Shown here: in pieces, positions 1 through 5,056 of the stretch
Position numbering within the stretch: position 1 is the first letter of the stretch
How the letters are laid out: every line of letters starts with the position of its first letter
Assembly (NCBI GenBank): GCA_900553475.1
Contig: USEF01000127.1
Coordinates: 1 to 5,056 of the forward strand
Length of the DNA: 5,056 nt
Direction of reading: 5' to 3'
From: an uncultured Collinsella sp.
Lineage (GTDB): Bacteria; Actinomycetota; Coriobacteriia; Coriobacteriales; Coriobacteriaceae
Program-made: the position numbers and the translations under genes
Notes under the pieces: model-generated
Databases searched by the model: none
What the model was told of the DNA's origin: nothing
What the model saw: only the letters and a program-made list of their open reading frames with translations

Positions 1-82
1 CGGTCTTTCATGCAGCAGGGGCTCTCAATGTTTTTATGTCCTGCTCATATCGTCTCTGCCGGCAGTTTGGGACACTCCTGCG

Positions 83-604
83 CTACCTAACGTACACCAC
101 GTTGTCGCGGCGCGGCTTTGCCTCGGGTAGCGTGTCCTCGGCGTAGCCCAAAATGCAGTTACCGACACCGCGCAGGCTGCCGTCGGCGGGCAGGCCCCAG
201 CTGGCCAACAGCTCCAGGCCCTCGGGCGAGTCAAAGACCTCATGCGCGCGGTGAATCCAGCACGAATCGACACCCAGTGCATAGGCGGCGTTGAGCAAGT
301 TGCCCATGGCGAGCGAGCCGTCTTCCAGATGGGTGGGCACGCTGCGGTCAACCAGCACCACCACAACGGTCTTGGCACCGTAGAAGGGGTCGCTGTTGCT
401 GCCCATGACCTGGGCGTTGAGCTGTGAGAGACGCTCGACGGTCGCGGGGTCGGTGACGGCGACAAATGTCACCGGCTGGCGGCCCATGCCGCTCGGTGCA
501 TATTGGCCGGCTTCGATAATACGTGCAAGCTTTTCAGCCTCGACGGGACGATCGCTGTAGTTGCGGCAGCTGCGACGGTGAATGAGTGCTTCGATAGTCT
601 CCAT
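83..604 (-). CDS. Nitroreductase-family FMN flavoprotein
   Basis: A 173-residue protein of the FMN-dependent nitroreductase superfamily, which uses NAD(P)H to reduce nitro-aromatics, quinones or related compounds in the cytoplasm; the true substrate is not readable from sequence. Visible family signs are the N-terminal HRRSCRNY motif (residues 9-16; Arg10, Arg11, Ser12 and Arg14 match the FMN-phosphate-binding pattern), APSGMGRQP (36-44), the DGSLAMGNLLNAAYALG segment (95-111) and a C-terminal VGNCILGYAED (147-157). Length is normal for a short single-domain member. The Asn usually found in the APSG..N.QP motif is replaced here by Gly-Arg. I chose the ATG at 604 because AAGGAG lies five bases upstream (complement 610-615) and the protein then opens directly with the family's METIEALIHRRS start; an in-frame ATG at 700 would add 32 residues that do not resemble the family. 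It is transcribed away from the other genes and is probably monocistronic. Family confidence is high, substrate unknown. Confidence 0.93.
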   Translation of the reverse strand: METIEALIHRRSCRNYSDRPVEAEKLARIIEAGQYAPSGMGRQPVTFVAVTDPATVERLSQLNAQVMGSNSDPFYGAKTVVVVLVDRSVPTHLEDGSLAMGNLLNAAYALGVDSCWIHRAHEVFDSPEGLELLASWGLPADGSLRGVGNCILGYAEDTLPEAKPRRDNVVYVR

Positions 605-715
605 GGTGTCTCCTTGCGGTGGCGTTGCAGATGTCCCGTTCATACCCGTCGGGCTCAAACGATAGACGGTCAATTGCCCGGCCAAAAGGATAGATTCCAA
701 TTGGGAAAGTAGGTT

Positions 716-744
716 TGCATAAAAGTACCTTCAGAATGTGACAA
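716..744 (-). promoter_or_regulatory. Candidate promoter of the nitroreductase gene
   Basis: On the minus strand a TTGTCA -35-like hexamer (complement 739-744) is followed after 17 bases by TATGCA (complement 716-721). The -35 matches TTGACA at five of six positions and the spacing is ideal, but the -10 matches only its first three positions well. It would give a leader of about 105 bases before the ATG at 604. This is a weak call from consensus matching only. Confidence 0.3.
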
Positions 745-824
745 ACCAATGGGATGGTTAAACGTTTTATCCCGTCTACCCTGCGGTTTTTTACCACTTG
801 CCTAAATGACGAACGCATAACCTC

Positions 825-862
825 TGATAAAGGTTTTACTAAAGGAGTACCAACGTTTATCA
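825..862 (+). repeat. Inverted repeat in the leader/promoter of the small gene
   Basis: TGATAAAGGTT (825-835) and AACGTTTATCA (852-862) are complementary at 10 of 11 positions, with a single G/G mismatch, around a 16-base loop that contains AAAGGAG (841-847). It ends 23 bases before the AGGAGG of the small plus-strand gene. It could be an operator in DNA or a leader hairpin in RNA. A shorter overlapping hairpin, AACCT (819-823) with AGGTT (831-835), is mutually exclusive with it. No T-run follows, so it is not a terminator. Confidence 0.5.
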
Positions 863-885
863 ATGCGCCGTGGTGGCGCCGGGCC

Positions 886-891
886 AGGAGG
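886..891 (+). promoter_or_regulatory. Ribosome binding site that fixes the start of the small gene
   Basis: A perfect AGGAGG lies seven bases before the ATG at 899. An earlier in-frame ATG at 863 has only an AGGAG at 843-847, 15 bases away, and would add 12 Gly/Arg-rich residues. The site therefore argues for 899 as the start. Confidence 0.85.
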
Positions 892-898
892 TAACATC

Positions 899-1189
899 AT
901 GTTCCAGGCTGGAGATGTCGTCGAGACCGACTTCGAAGGATTTCTGAAGCTGCTGCGTTCCAAGACGCGCGCTTTCGTGTCGATCAACGACCACGAGTAC
1001 TACATCACGCACACCGATGGCTATTGGCGTGTTCAGGATTGCGAGGCCCTCAACGACAAGGGCCACTTTACTGACTGCTCCGAGCTGGTCAACACGGTCT
1101 GCGAGGTCGTCGAGCTGCCGTGGATTGCCGGCAAGAGCCTGCATGACAGCTTCTCGGGCGCTACGGTCTATGAGGCCGTCGCCGCTTAA
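899..1189 (+). CDS. Small acidic protein of unknown function (96 aa)
   Basis: I do not recognise this protein. It is 96 residues, soluble-looking (no signal peptide, no membrane segment) and acidic: 16 Asp/Glu against 7 Lys/Arg. By inspection it may hold a short helix (about 11-21, DFEGFLKLLRS), a beta-hairpin rich in aromatics (about 26-48, AFVSINDHEYYITHTDGYWR), and a second helix (about 61-72). Three cysteines fall at residues 48, 60 and 68, with His at 32, 38, 56 and 82, but there is no CxxC spacing typical of a zinc or iron-sulfur site. Evidence that it is a real gene: a perfect AGGAGG seven bases upstream, coding-like sequence with high third-position GC, a strong terminator starting 26 bases after the stop, and a structured leader. 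It stands as its own transcription unit between the divergent nitroreductase and the regulator-exporter operon. An in-frame ATG at 863 is the alternative start. Confidence 0.85.
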   Translation: MFQAGDVVETDFEGFLKLLRSKTRAFVSINDHEYYITHTDGYWRVQDCEALNDKGHFTDCSELVNTVCEVVELPWIAGKSLHDSFSGATVYEAVAA

Positions 1190-1215
1190 CAGGCAATAAA
1201 ACCCGATTTTCACGT

Positions 1216-1253
1216 GACCGCTGGCGCCGCCCCCGCGCCGGCGGTCTTTTTCT
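1216..1253 (+). terminator. Strong intrinsic terminator after the small gene
   Basis: A 12-base-pair stem, 1216-1227 pairing with 1235-1246, has one G-U wobble (1222/1240), a 7-base loop and then TTTTTCT (1247-1253). The stem is almost all G-C. On the other strand no T-run follows, so it works only for plus-strand transcription. It separates the small gene from the regulator-exporter operon. Confidence 0.93.
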
Positions 1254-1294
1254 GCCGATAGGCCATAAAAATGCACGCATTTGCGGAGAGCCTG

Positions 1295-1308
1295 TTGACG
1301 ATAGTCAA
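1295..1308. promoter_or_regulatory. Candidate operator palindrome on the -35 box
   Basis: TTGAC-GATA-GTCAA is an inverted repeat with perfect five-base arms, and its left arm is the -35 hexamer. MarR-family dimers commonly bind short interrupted palindromes of this size, and many members repress their own promoter. Binding by the regulator encoded just downstream is inference. Confidence 0.45.
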
Positions 1309-1321
1309 AACTCGGACTAAT
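1302..1321 (+). repeat. Direct repeat copy 1, over the -10 region
   Basis: This 20-base unit matches the unit at 1337-1356 at 16 of 20 positions; the shared core is GTCAAAA, one variable base, then TCGGAC. Within the unit, GTC (1304-1306) and GAC (1315-1317) form the ends of a loose palindrome. It covers the promoter spacer and runs into the -10 hexamer, a position where a bound protein would block RNA polymerase. Confidence 0.55.
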
Positions 1322-1336
1322 CTAGAGACACATAAT

Positions 1337-1356
1337 TGGTCAAAAATCGGACAATT
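1337..1356 (+). repeat. Direct repeat copy 2, in the operon leader
   Basis: Second copy of the 20-base unit, offset by 35 bases from copy 1. It sits between the expected transcription start and the start codon at 1371. It also lies within an imperfect inverted repeat, AATTG (1334-1338) to CAATT (1352-1356) with 13 bases between. A repressor bound here would act as a roadblock or extend occupancy from copy 1. Confidence 0.55.
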
Positions 1357-1370
1357 GAATGGTGGGATAG

Positions 1371-1871
1371 ATGAATAGTGCGGTTACGCTGGTCGACTTC
1401 GATCGGTTGCTCAATGGACTCGACCATATCTATTCGGAGTTCTCGCGCGCCTGCGGCCTTTCGGACTGCGCCTATTGGATGCTCGTCGACACTAGCACGG
1501 CGGGCGGCAGTATTGCCGTAAGCCGTCTGACAAGCGAATGGTTCTACAGCAAGCAGACCATCAACTCGGCAATTAAAACCTTGACGGCGCGGGGCTTCGC
1601 AACGTTGGGGTTTGCCGAAGGCAGTCGTAAGAACAAGGTTGTGAGCCTGACCGAAGAGGGCAGGCGATTTGCCGAGCGTTATGCGCTGCCGGCACTCAAG
1701 GCCGAGCAGCGAGCCTTTGGCGCGCTTGAGCCATGTGAGCAGCGCGAGATTATGCGCTTGATCGGCAAATTCTCTCAGGTGCTCGGCGATGAGTGCGATG
1801 CCTTTAAGCAGCATATCGCTGCCGAGAGCCAAGCCGAGAATCAAGGTGAGGGGGAGTCGTGCGACTGTTAA
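1371..1871 (+). CDS. MarR-family transcriptional regulator
   Basis: A 166-residue winged-helix protein of MarR type, expected to act as a dimer that binds a palindromic operator and releases it on sensing a small molecule or oxidant. The winged helix-turn-helix spans about residues 47-104: a recognition region with SKQTINSAIKTLTARGF (60-76), the wing around AEGSRKNKVVSLTEEG (82-97), and flanking helices at both ends for dimerisation. The wing lacks the usual D-x-R-D motif but keeps the LTEEG ending. Six cysteines (28, 33, 122, 142, 164, 166), including a C-terminal CDC, are many for this family. The ATG at 1371 follows GGTGGGA (1361-1367), a modest ribosome binding site; the nearby ATG at 1359 hits a stop after three codons. 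It is the first gene of an operon with two ABC exporter subunits, overlapping the next gene by 13 bases, so control of exporter expression is the likely job. Family is secure; ligand is unknown. Confidence 0.93.
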   Translation: MNSAVTLVDFDRLLNGLDHIYSEFSRACGLSDCAYWMLVDTSTAGGSIAVSRLTSEWFYSKQTINSAIKTLTARGFATLGFAEGSRKNKVVSLTEEGRRFAERYALPALKAEQRAFGALEPCEQREIMRLIGKFSQVLGDECDAFKQHIAAESQAENQGEGESCDC

Positions 1872-3595
1872 TGAGGTTTTTGAAGCCCTATCGAGGGCTT
1901 GTCGCAGTGACGCTGCTGGTGCTGCTGGTGGATAACGTCGGTACGCTGCTGGTTCCCACGATGCTGGCGAACATGGTCAACACCGGTATTACCACGGGCG
2001 ATATCGACTACATTTTACGCAACGGCCTATACATGTTTATCGCGACCAGCATGGCTAGCGGCGGCACGGTGCTGGGCTGCTATCTTTCGGCGCGCCTGGC
2101 CGCCAACGTGGCTTGCGATATCCGCAATGCCGTGTACGACAAATCGCTCGAGCTCGCGGCCAGCGATTTTGAGCGCTTTGGCACCGGATCGATGATCACG
2201 CGCTCGCTCAACGACATCAACGTGATTCAGCAGGCGATTCTGCAGACGATTCAGCTGGTGCTGCCCGTGCCGTTTTTGGCTGTGGCGGGCATCATCTTCG
2301 CCTGGTTTATCGATCCCGCCATGGGCACGCTTCTGGGCGTAGTCGTTGCGATTGTGCTGGTGGCGGCGGTCTTTACGGTTGCCAACGCGGCGCCGATTTT
2401 TATGCGCCTACAGGGCTTTATCGACCGCATGAACGTGGTGCTGCGCGAGAATATTGTGGGCGTGCGCGTCATCCGTGCGTTTAACAAGGAGCGCCACGAG
2501 GAACGGCGTCTGGACGAGGTGTTTAGCGAATACGCCGCCAACGCCATCAAAGTCAACCACCTGTTTGTGGGCCTCGACAGCTCAAGCTTCTTTTTGATGA
2601 ACATCGCCGAGGTGGCGGTGCTGTGGGTGGGCGGCAACCGCGTAGGCGCCCACGCCATGCAGATTGCGAGTATCTCGGCGGTGCTGGAGTATGCAATTCT
2701 GATCCTGTTCTTTGTGATGATGGCCCAGATGGTGGTGCTGACGCTTCCGCGTGCTGCCGCGTGCCTGAACCGTGCGCAGCAGGTGTTGGAGATTGAGCCG
2801 AGCATCGTCGATGGCGAGCGCACGCTGGATGACGGGGCGAGCGAGCCCCAAGACGAAGCCGATGCGGTGGCTGTGTTCGACCACATGTCGTTTCGCTTTG
2901 ACGATGCCGACGAGGACACCCTGTGCGACCTGAGCTTTGCCTGCCGTCGCGGTCAGACGACTGCGATCGTTGGCTCGACAGGCTCGGGCAAATCGACGGT
3001 GGCAAAGCTTCTGCTGCGCTTCCACGATGCCACCAAGGGCTCCATTCGCCTGAATGGTGTGGACCTGCGCGAGCTTACGCAAGATGAAATCCGCGGGCGC
3101 ATTGCCTATGTGCCGCAGAAGGCGTGGCTGTTCTCGGGCACGGTGGCGAGCAACCTTCGCTTTGGTAACGAAGGCGCGACCGAGGGCGACATGCTTCACG
3201 CGCTTGAGGTTGCCCAGAGCACCTTTGTACTCGACCAACCGCAGGGGCTCGATACCCCGGTTGCCCAGGGCGGTACGAACTTCTCGGGTGGTCAGCGCCA
3301 GCGTCTGGCCATTGCTCGCGCGCTCATGAAGCAGGCCGATTTGTACATCTTCGATGACAGTTTTTCGGCCCTGGACTTTAAGACCGATGCGGCCCTGCGC
3401 CATGCATTGCAAGACGAGACGCGCGATGCCGCGGTGCTCATCATCGCGCAGCGCATCTCGACGATTCTGCACGCCGACCAGATTGTCGTGCTCAAGGATG
3501 GCGAGGTTGTGGGCTTGGGCACGCATGGCGAGCTTATGGAAACCTGCGAGGTGTACCGCGCCATCGCGGAATCGCAGATGAAGGGAGGTGAGTAG
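1859..3595 (+). CDS. ABC exporter half-transporter, degenerate-site subunit
   Basis: A 578-residue type I ABC exporter subunit: six membrane segments (about 13-35, 55-78, 129-150, 153-175, 240-262, 270-295), then a cytoplasmic ATPase domain (about 335-578). Visible motifs are GVRVIRAFNKE in a cytoplasmic loop (201-211), Walker A GSTGSGKST (372-380), Q-loop Gln420, signature FSGGQ (475-479), Walker B YIFDD (496-500) and D-loop SALD (503-506). The residue after Walker B Asp499 is Asp500 instead of the catalytic Glu, and the switch-loop His is Gln531. Those two changes mark the degenerate-site partner of heterodimeric exporters, so it should pair with the next gene's product. The family exports drugs, lipids or peptides; the substrate is unknown. 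Start: GTG at 1859 has AAGGTGAG (1843-1850) eight bases upstream; an ATG at 1871, overlapping the regulator's stop as TAATG, would drop four residues and is also possible. Both choices imply translational coupling. Confidence 0.95.
   Translation: MRLLMRFLKPYRGLVAVTLLVLLVDNVGTLLVPTMLANMVNTGITTGDIDYILRNGLYMFIATSMASGGTVLGCYLSARLAANVACDIRNAVYDKSLELAASDFERFGTGSMITRSLNDINVIQQAILQTIQLVLPVPFLAVAGIIFAWFIDPAMGTLLGVVVAIVLVAAVFTVANAAPIFMRLQGFIDRMNVVLRENIVGVRVIRAFNKERHEERRLDEVFSEYAANAIKVNHLFVGLDSSSFFLMNIAEVAVLWVGGNRVGAHAMQIASISAVLEYAILILFFVMMAQMVVLTLPRAAACLNRAQQVLEIEPSIVDGERTLDDGASEPQDEADAVAVFDHMSFRFDDADEDTLCDLSFACRRGQTTAIVGSTGSGKSTVAKLLLRFHDATKGSIRLNGVDLRELTQDEIRGRIAYVPQKAWLFSGTVASNLRFGNEGATEGDMLHALEVAQSTFVLDQPQGLDTPVAQGGTNFSGGQRQRLAIARALMKQADLYIFDDSFSALDFKTDAALRHALQDETRDAAVLIIAQRISTILHADQIVVLKDGEVVGLGTHGELMETCEVYRAIAESQMKGGE
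3583..3591 (+). promoter_or_regulatory. Ribosome binding site deciding the start of the second ABC subunit
   Basis: GGGAGGTGA is a near-perfect match to the anti-Shine-Dalgarno sequence, and its GGAGG core ends eight bases before the ATG at 3597. It lies inside the last codons of the upstream gene. Later in-frame ATGs at 3681 and 3801 have no comparable site, so the charged N-terminal extension is very likely translated. Confidence 0.85.
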
Positions 3596-3596
3596 C

Positions 3597-5056
3597 ATGA
3601 CCGAGGAGCTCAAGAAGCAGGGCGGCCTTGTCGATGCCGCCGCTGCGGACGCTGCCGAGGAAGCGGTCGAGCGGGCTGCCATGTCGACCGAGCTGGATGA
3701 CGCCGCCAAGGCTGCAGCCGAGCGCGAGGCTCGCCGCCAAGCGCTCTACGAGGAAAACGAACGTGCCGAGGACGAGCGCGCCCGCGCCGAGGCGGAGCGT
3801 ATGCGCGACGTGGACGACGAAGACGAGGATGAGACGCCCCGTGATACCTGGGCGACGGTGCGCCGCCTGTGGAGTGAGGCTGCCGGCGACCATTGGCGCT
3901 TCTATATCGTGTTCGCGAGCATTGTGTTCTATGTCATCTTTAACACTGCCGCGCCGGCATATAGCGCCCGCGTGATCGATGAGCTGTGGGGCCACATTCA
4001 GGTGGCGTTTGCCAACGACACCACTTTCAGCATCACCTGGGAGAACTGCGGCAAGACCGTTTTCGTCTACTTTATGATCTGGACTGCCGCTGCCTCGTTC
4101 TATGCGCTCCAGAGCTTTTTGATGTCGAGCGTCGCTGAGCGTCTCAATCTGCGCCTACGCAACCGCATCGCACAAAAGCTCAACCGTCTGCCGCTCGCCT
4201 ACTTTGACGCGCATCGCCCCGGAGAAGTGGTCAGTCGCGCGACCAACGACTTGGACAAGATGTCCGAGAGTATGCAGCGCGGACTGCTGCAGCTGCTGGT
4301 GTCGATCGGCACCGTGGTGGGCGCCGTGAGCGTGATGTTCGTGTTCAGCGTGCAGCTTACGCTCGTCTTTCTGTTCTTTACGGCACTGTCGTTGCTGGTG
4401 ACGAAGGCCGTCTCGCGCCGCACACACGATGTGACGGGCGAGCGCCAGGAGTGGGTGTCCAAGATTACGAGTGCGGTCGAGGAAGGCTATTCGGGCCGTC
4501 TGGTGATCCGCGCGTTTAACCGCGAACGTCAGAGCTCCGCTGAGGTGCACGAGGCTTCGAAGGAACTGGCTCGTGTGAGCACCAAGGCCGACTTTATGAT
4601 CAATGCTGTCGGCCCCGCGGTGCGCTTTATCGGCCGTTTGGCGCAGATCGTGATTGCGCTCGTGGGCTGCAGCATGCTGGTTGCCGGTCACATGACCGTC
4701 GGCGTGTTCCAGGCGTTCTTCCAGTTTATCTACGAGGCGTCCGAGCCCATGACGCAGTTGTCGTTTACCTTCAACTCGCTGCAGAGCGCGCTGGCGAGTG
4801 CAGAGCGCGTGTTCGACCTGCTCGATGAGCCCGAGATGGAGGCCGATCCGCTGCCGGACAAGGCCGCCGAGCTGCCGGGTCGCGTGGAGGGCCGCGTCTC
4901 CTTTGAGCATGTGCGCTTTGGTTATTCGCCCGACAGGCCGCTTATGCGCGACGTGTCGTTTACCGCCGAGCCGGGCCAGAAGATTGCCGTGGTGGGAACC
5001 ACGGGCGCAGGCAAGACGACGCTCATCAACCTGCTCATGCGCTTCTACGAGATTGA
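3597..5056 (+). CDS. ABC exporter half-transporter with charged N-terminal extension (cut by window edge)
   Basis: Partial: 486 residues are visible and the frame is open at the right edge; roughly 190-200 more residues are expected. Residues 1-95 are a highly charged, Ala/Glu/Arg-rich stretch likely to be helical or coiled coil, with an acidic run DVDDEDEDE at 71-79. Six membrane segments follow (about 102-121, 152-175, 228-250, 252-270, 341-363, 367-386). The cytoplasmic loops carry LPLAYFDAHRPGEVVSRATND (198-218, conserved FD..R.GE..SR..ND pattern) and RLVIRAFNRE (301-310). The ATPase domain begins near 430, with the A-loop Tyr443 and Walker A GTTGAGKTT (467-475). Signature, Walker B and switch loop lie outside the window. 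It starts one base after the previous stop and is probably the catalytically competent partner of that subunit in one heterodimeric exporter; this predicts Glu after Walker B and a switch-loop His beyond the edge. Confidence 0.95.
   Translation, partial: MTEELKKQGGLVDAAAADAAEEAVERAAMSTELDDAAKAAAEREARRQALYEENERAEDERARAEAERMRDVDDEDEDETPRDTWATVRRLWSEAAGDHWRFYIVFASIVFYVIFNTAAPAYSARVIDELWGHIQVAFANDTTFSITWENCGKTVFVYFMIWTAAASFYALQSFLMSSVAERLNLRLRNRIAQKLNRLPLAYFDAHRPGEVVSRATNDLDKMSESMQRGLLQLLVSIGTVVGAVSVMFVFSVQLTLVFLFFTALSLLVTKAVSRRTHDVTGERQEWVSKITSAVEEGYSGRLVIRAFNRERQSSAEVHEASKELARVSTKADFMINAVGPAVRFIGRLAQIVIALVGCSMLVAGHMTVGVFQAFFQFIYEASEPMTQLSFTFNSLQSALASAERVFDLLDEPEMEADPLPDKAAELPGRVEGRVSFEHVRFGYSPDRPLMRDVSFTAEPGQKIAVVGTTGAGKTTLINLLMRFYEI

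Larger units (their letters stand above)
1295..1323 (+). promoter_or_regulatory. Probable promoter of the marR-type/ABC exporter operon
   Basis: TTGACG (1295-1300; five of six matches to TTGACA) is followed after exactly 17 bases by TAATCT (1318-1323), which keeps the important first, second and last positions of the -10 box. Transcription would start near 1330, giving a leader of about 40 bases to the ATG at 1371. It lies just after the upstream terminator. Candidate operator repeats cover both hexamers. Confidence 0.6.

Noticed and set aside
10..48. A nine-base-pair imperfect stem (ATG-C-AGCAGG with CCTGCT-CAT) downstream of the nitroreductase, considered as its terminator.
   Set aside because: The loop is about 20 bases, there is a bulge, and no T-run follows on either strand. 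It is most likely chance; positions 1-82 show no supportable gene or terminator.
34..465. A 143-codon minus-strand reading frame overlapping the nitroreductase.
   Set aside because: It is in a different frame of the same strand, its product is low-complexity Ser/Thr/Arg/Ala sequence, and it has no ribosome binding site; the nitroreductase frame carries clear family motifs.
751..773. GGGAT / ATCCC inverted repeat with an inner AAACGTTT, considered as a terminator or operator.
   Set aside because: Only five perfect base pairs with a 13-base gap, and no T-run directly after it. The inner motif is mentioned only as part of the repeated motif family.
798..831. TTGCCT (798-803) with GATAAA (826-831) as a promoter for the small gene.
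   Set aside because: The spacing is 22 bases, far from the 16-18 optimum, and other hexamer pairs here are no better; I make no promoter call for this gene.
1317..1844. A 175-codon minus-strand frame antisense to the regulator.
   Set aside because: It shadows the MarR gene, shows no domain, and would run into the regulator's promoter and operator repeats.
2582..3709. A 375-codon minus-strand open frame antisense to both ABC genes.
   Set aside because: Long antisense frames are common opposite GC-rich genes. It spans the junction of two clearly coding genes, its product has no recognisable domain, and it lacks a good start signal.
4155..4910. A 251-codon minus-strand frame with a His-rich product.
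   Set aside because: The His and Gln richness is what results from reading GTG, ATG and CTG codons of the sense gene backwards; the plus strand carries definite ABC exporter motifs here.

Overview
The window reads like a chromosomal stretch from a high-GC Gram-positive bacterium. GC-rich third codon positions, strong AGGAGG-type ribosome binding sites and the protein style suggest an actinobacterium, possibly a gut Coriobacteriia member of Collinsella type. That placement is inference from composition and protein style, not a database match.

Layout. Positions 1-82 hold no supportable gene. A nitroreductase-family flavoprotein lies on the minus strand (83-604). About 300 bases of relatively AT-rich spacer follow, with a weak candidate promoter for the nitroreductase and an inverted repeat in front of a small plus-strand gene. 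That gene (899-1189) encodes a 96-residue acidic protein I do not recognise, and it ends in a strong intrinsic terminator (1216-1253). A short promoter/operator region (about 1290-1360) then precedes a tightly packed plus-strand operon: a MarR-type regulator (1371-1871), a first ABC exporter half-transporter (1859-3595) that overlaps it by 13 bases, and a second half-transporter (3597 to beyond the right edge) that starts one base after the previous stop codon.

How the genes work together. The regulator plus two adjacent, non-identical type I ABC exporter subunits form a classic self-regulated multidrug or xenobiotic exporter locus. The first subunit has Asp in place of the catalytic Glu after Walker B and Gln in place of the switch-loop His. 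This is the hallmark of the degenerate-site partner in heterodimeric exporters (TM287/288, BmrCD and LmrCD type), so the two products probably form one asymmetric pump. The regulator promoter carries a TTGAC-N4-GTCAA palindrome on the -35 box and two 20-bp direct repeats 35 bp apart, one over the -10 region and one in the leader; these are good candidate operator sites.

Most unusual features: the operator arrangement, the long charged cytoplasmic N-terminal extension of the second subunit, the cysteine-rich regulator, and the unidentified small protein with its structured leader. I did not find convincing evidence for an entirely new type of system; the core is a recognisable exporter operon.
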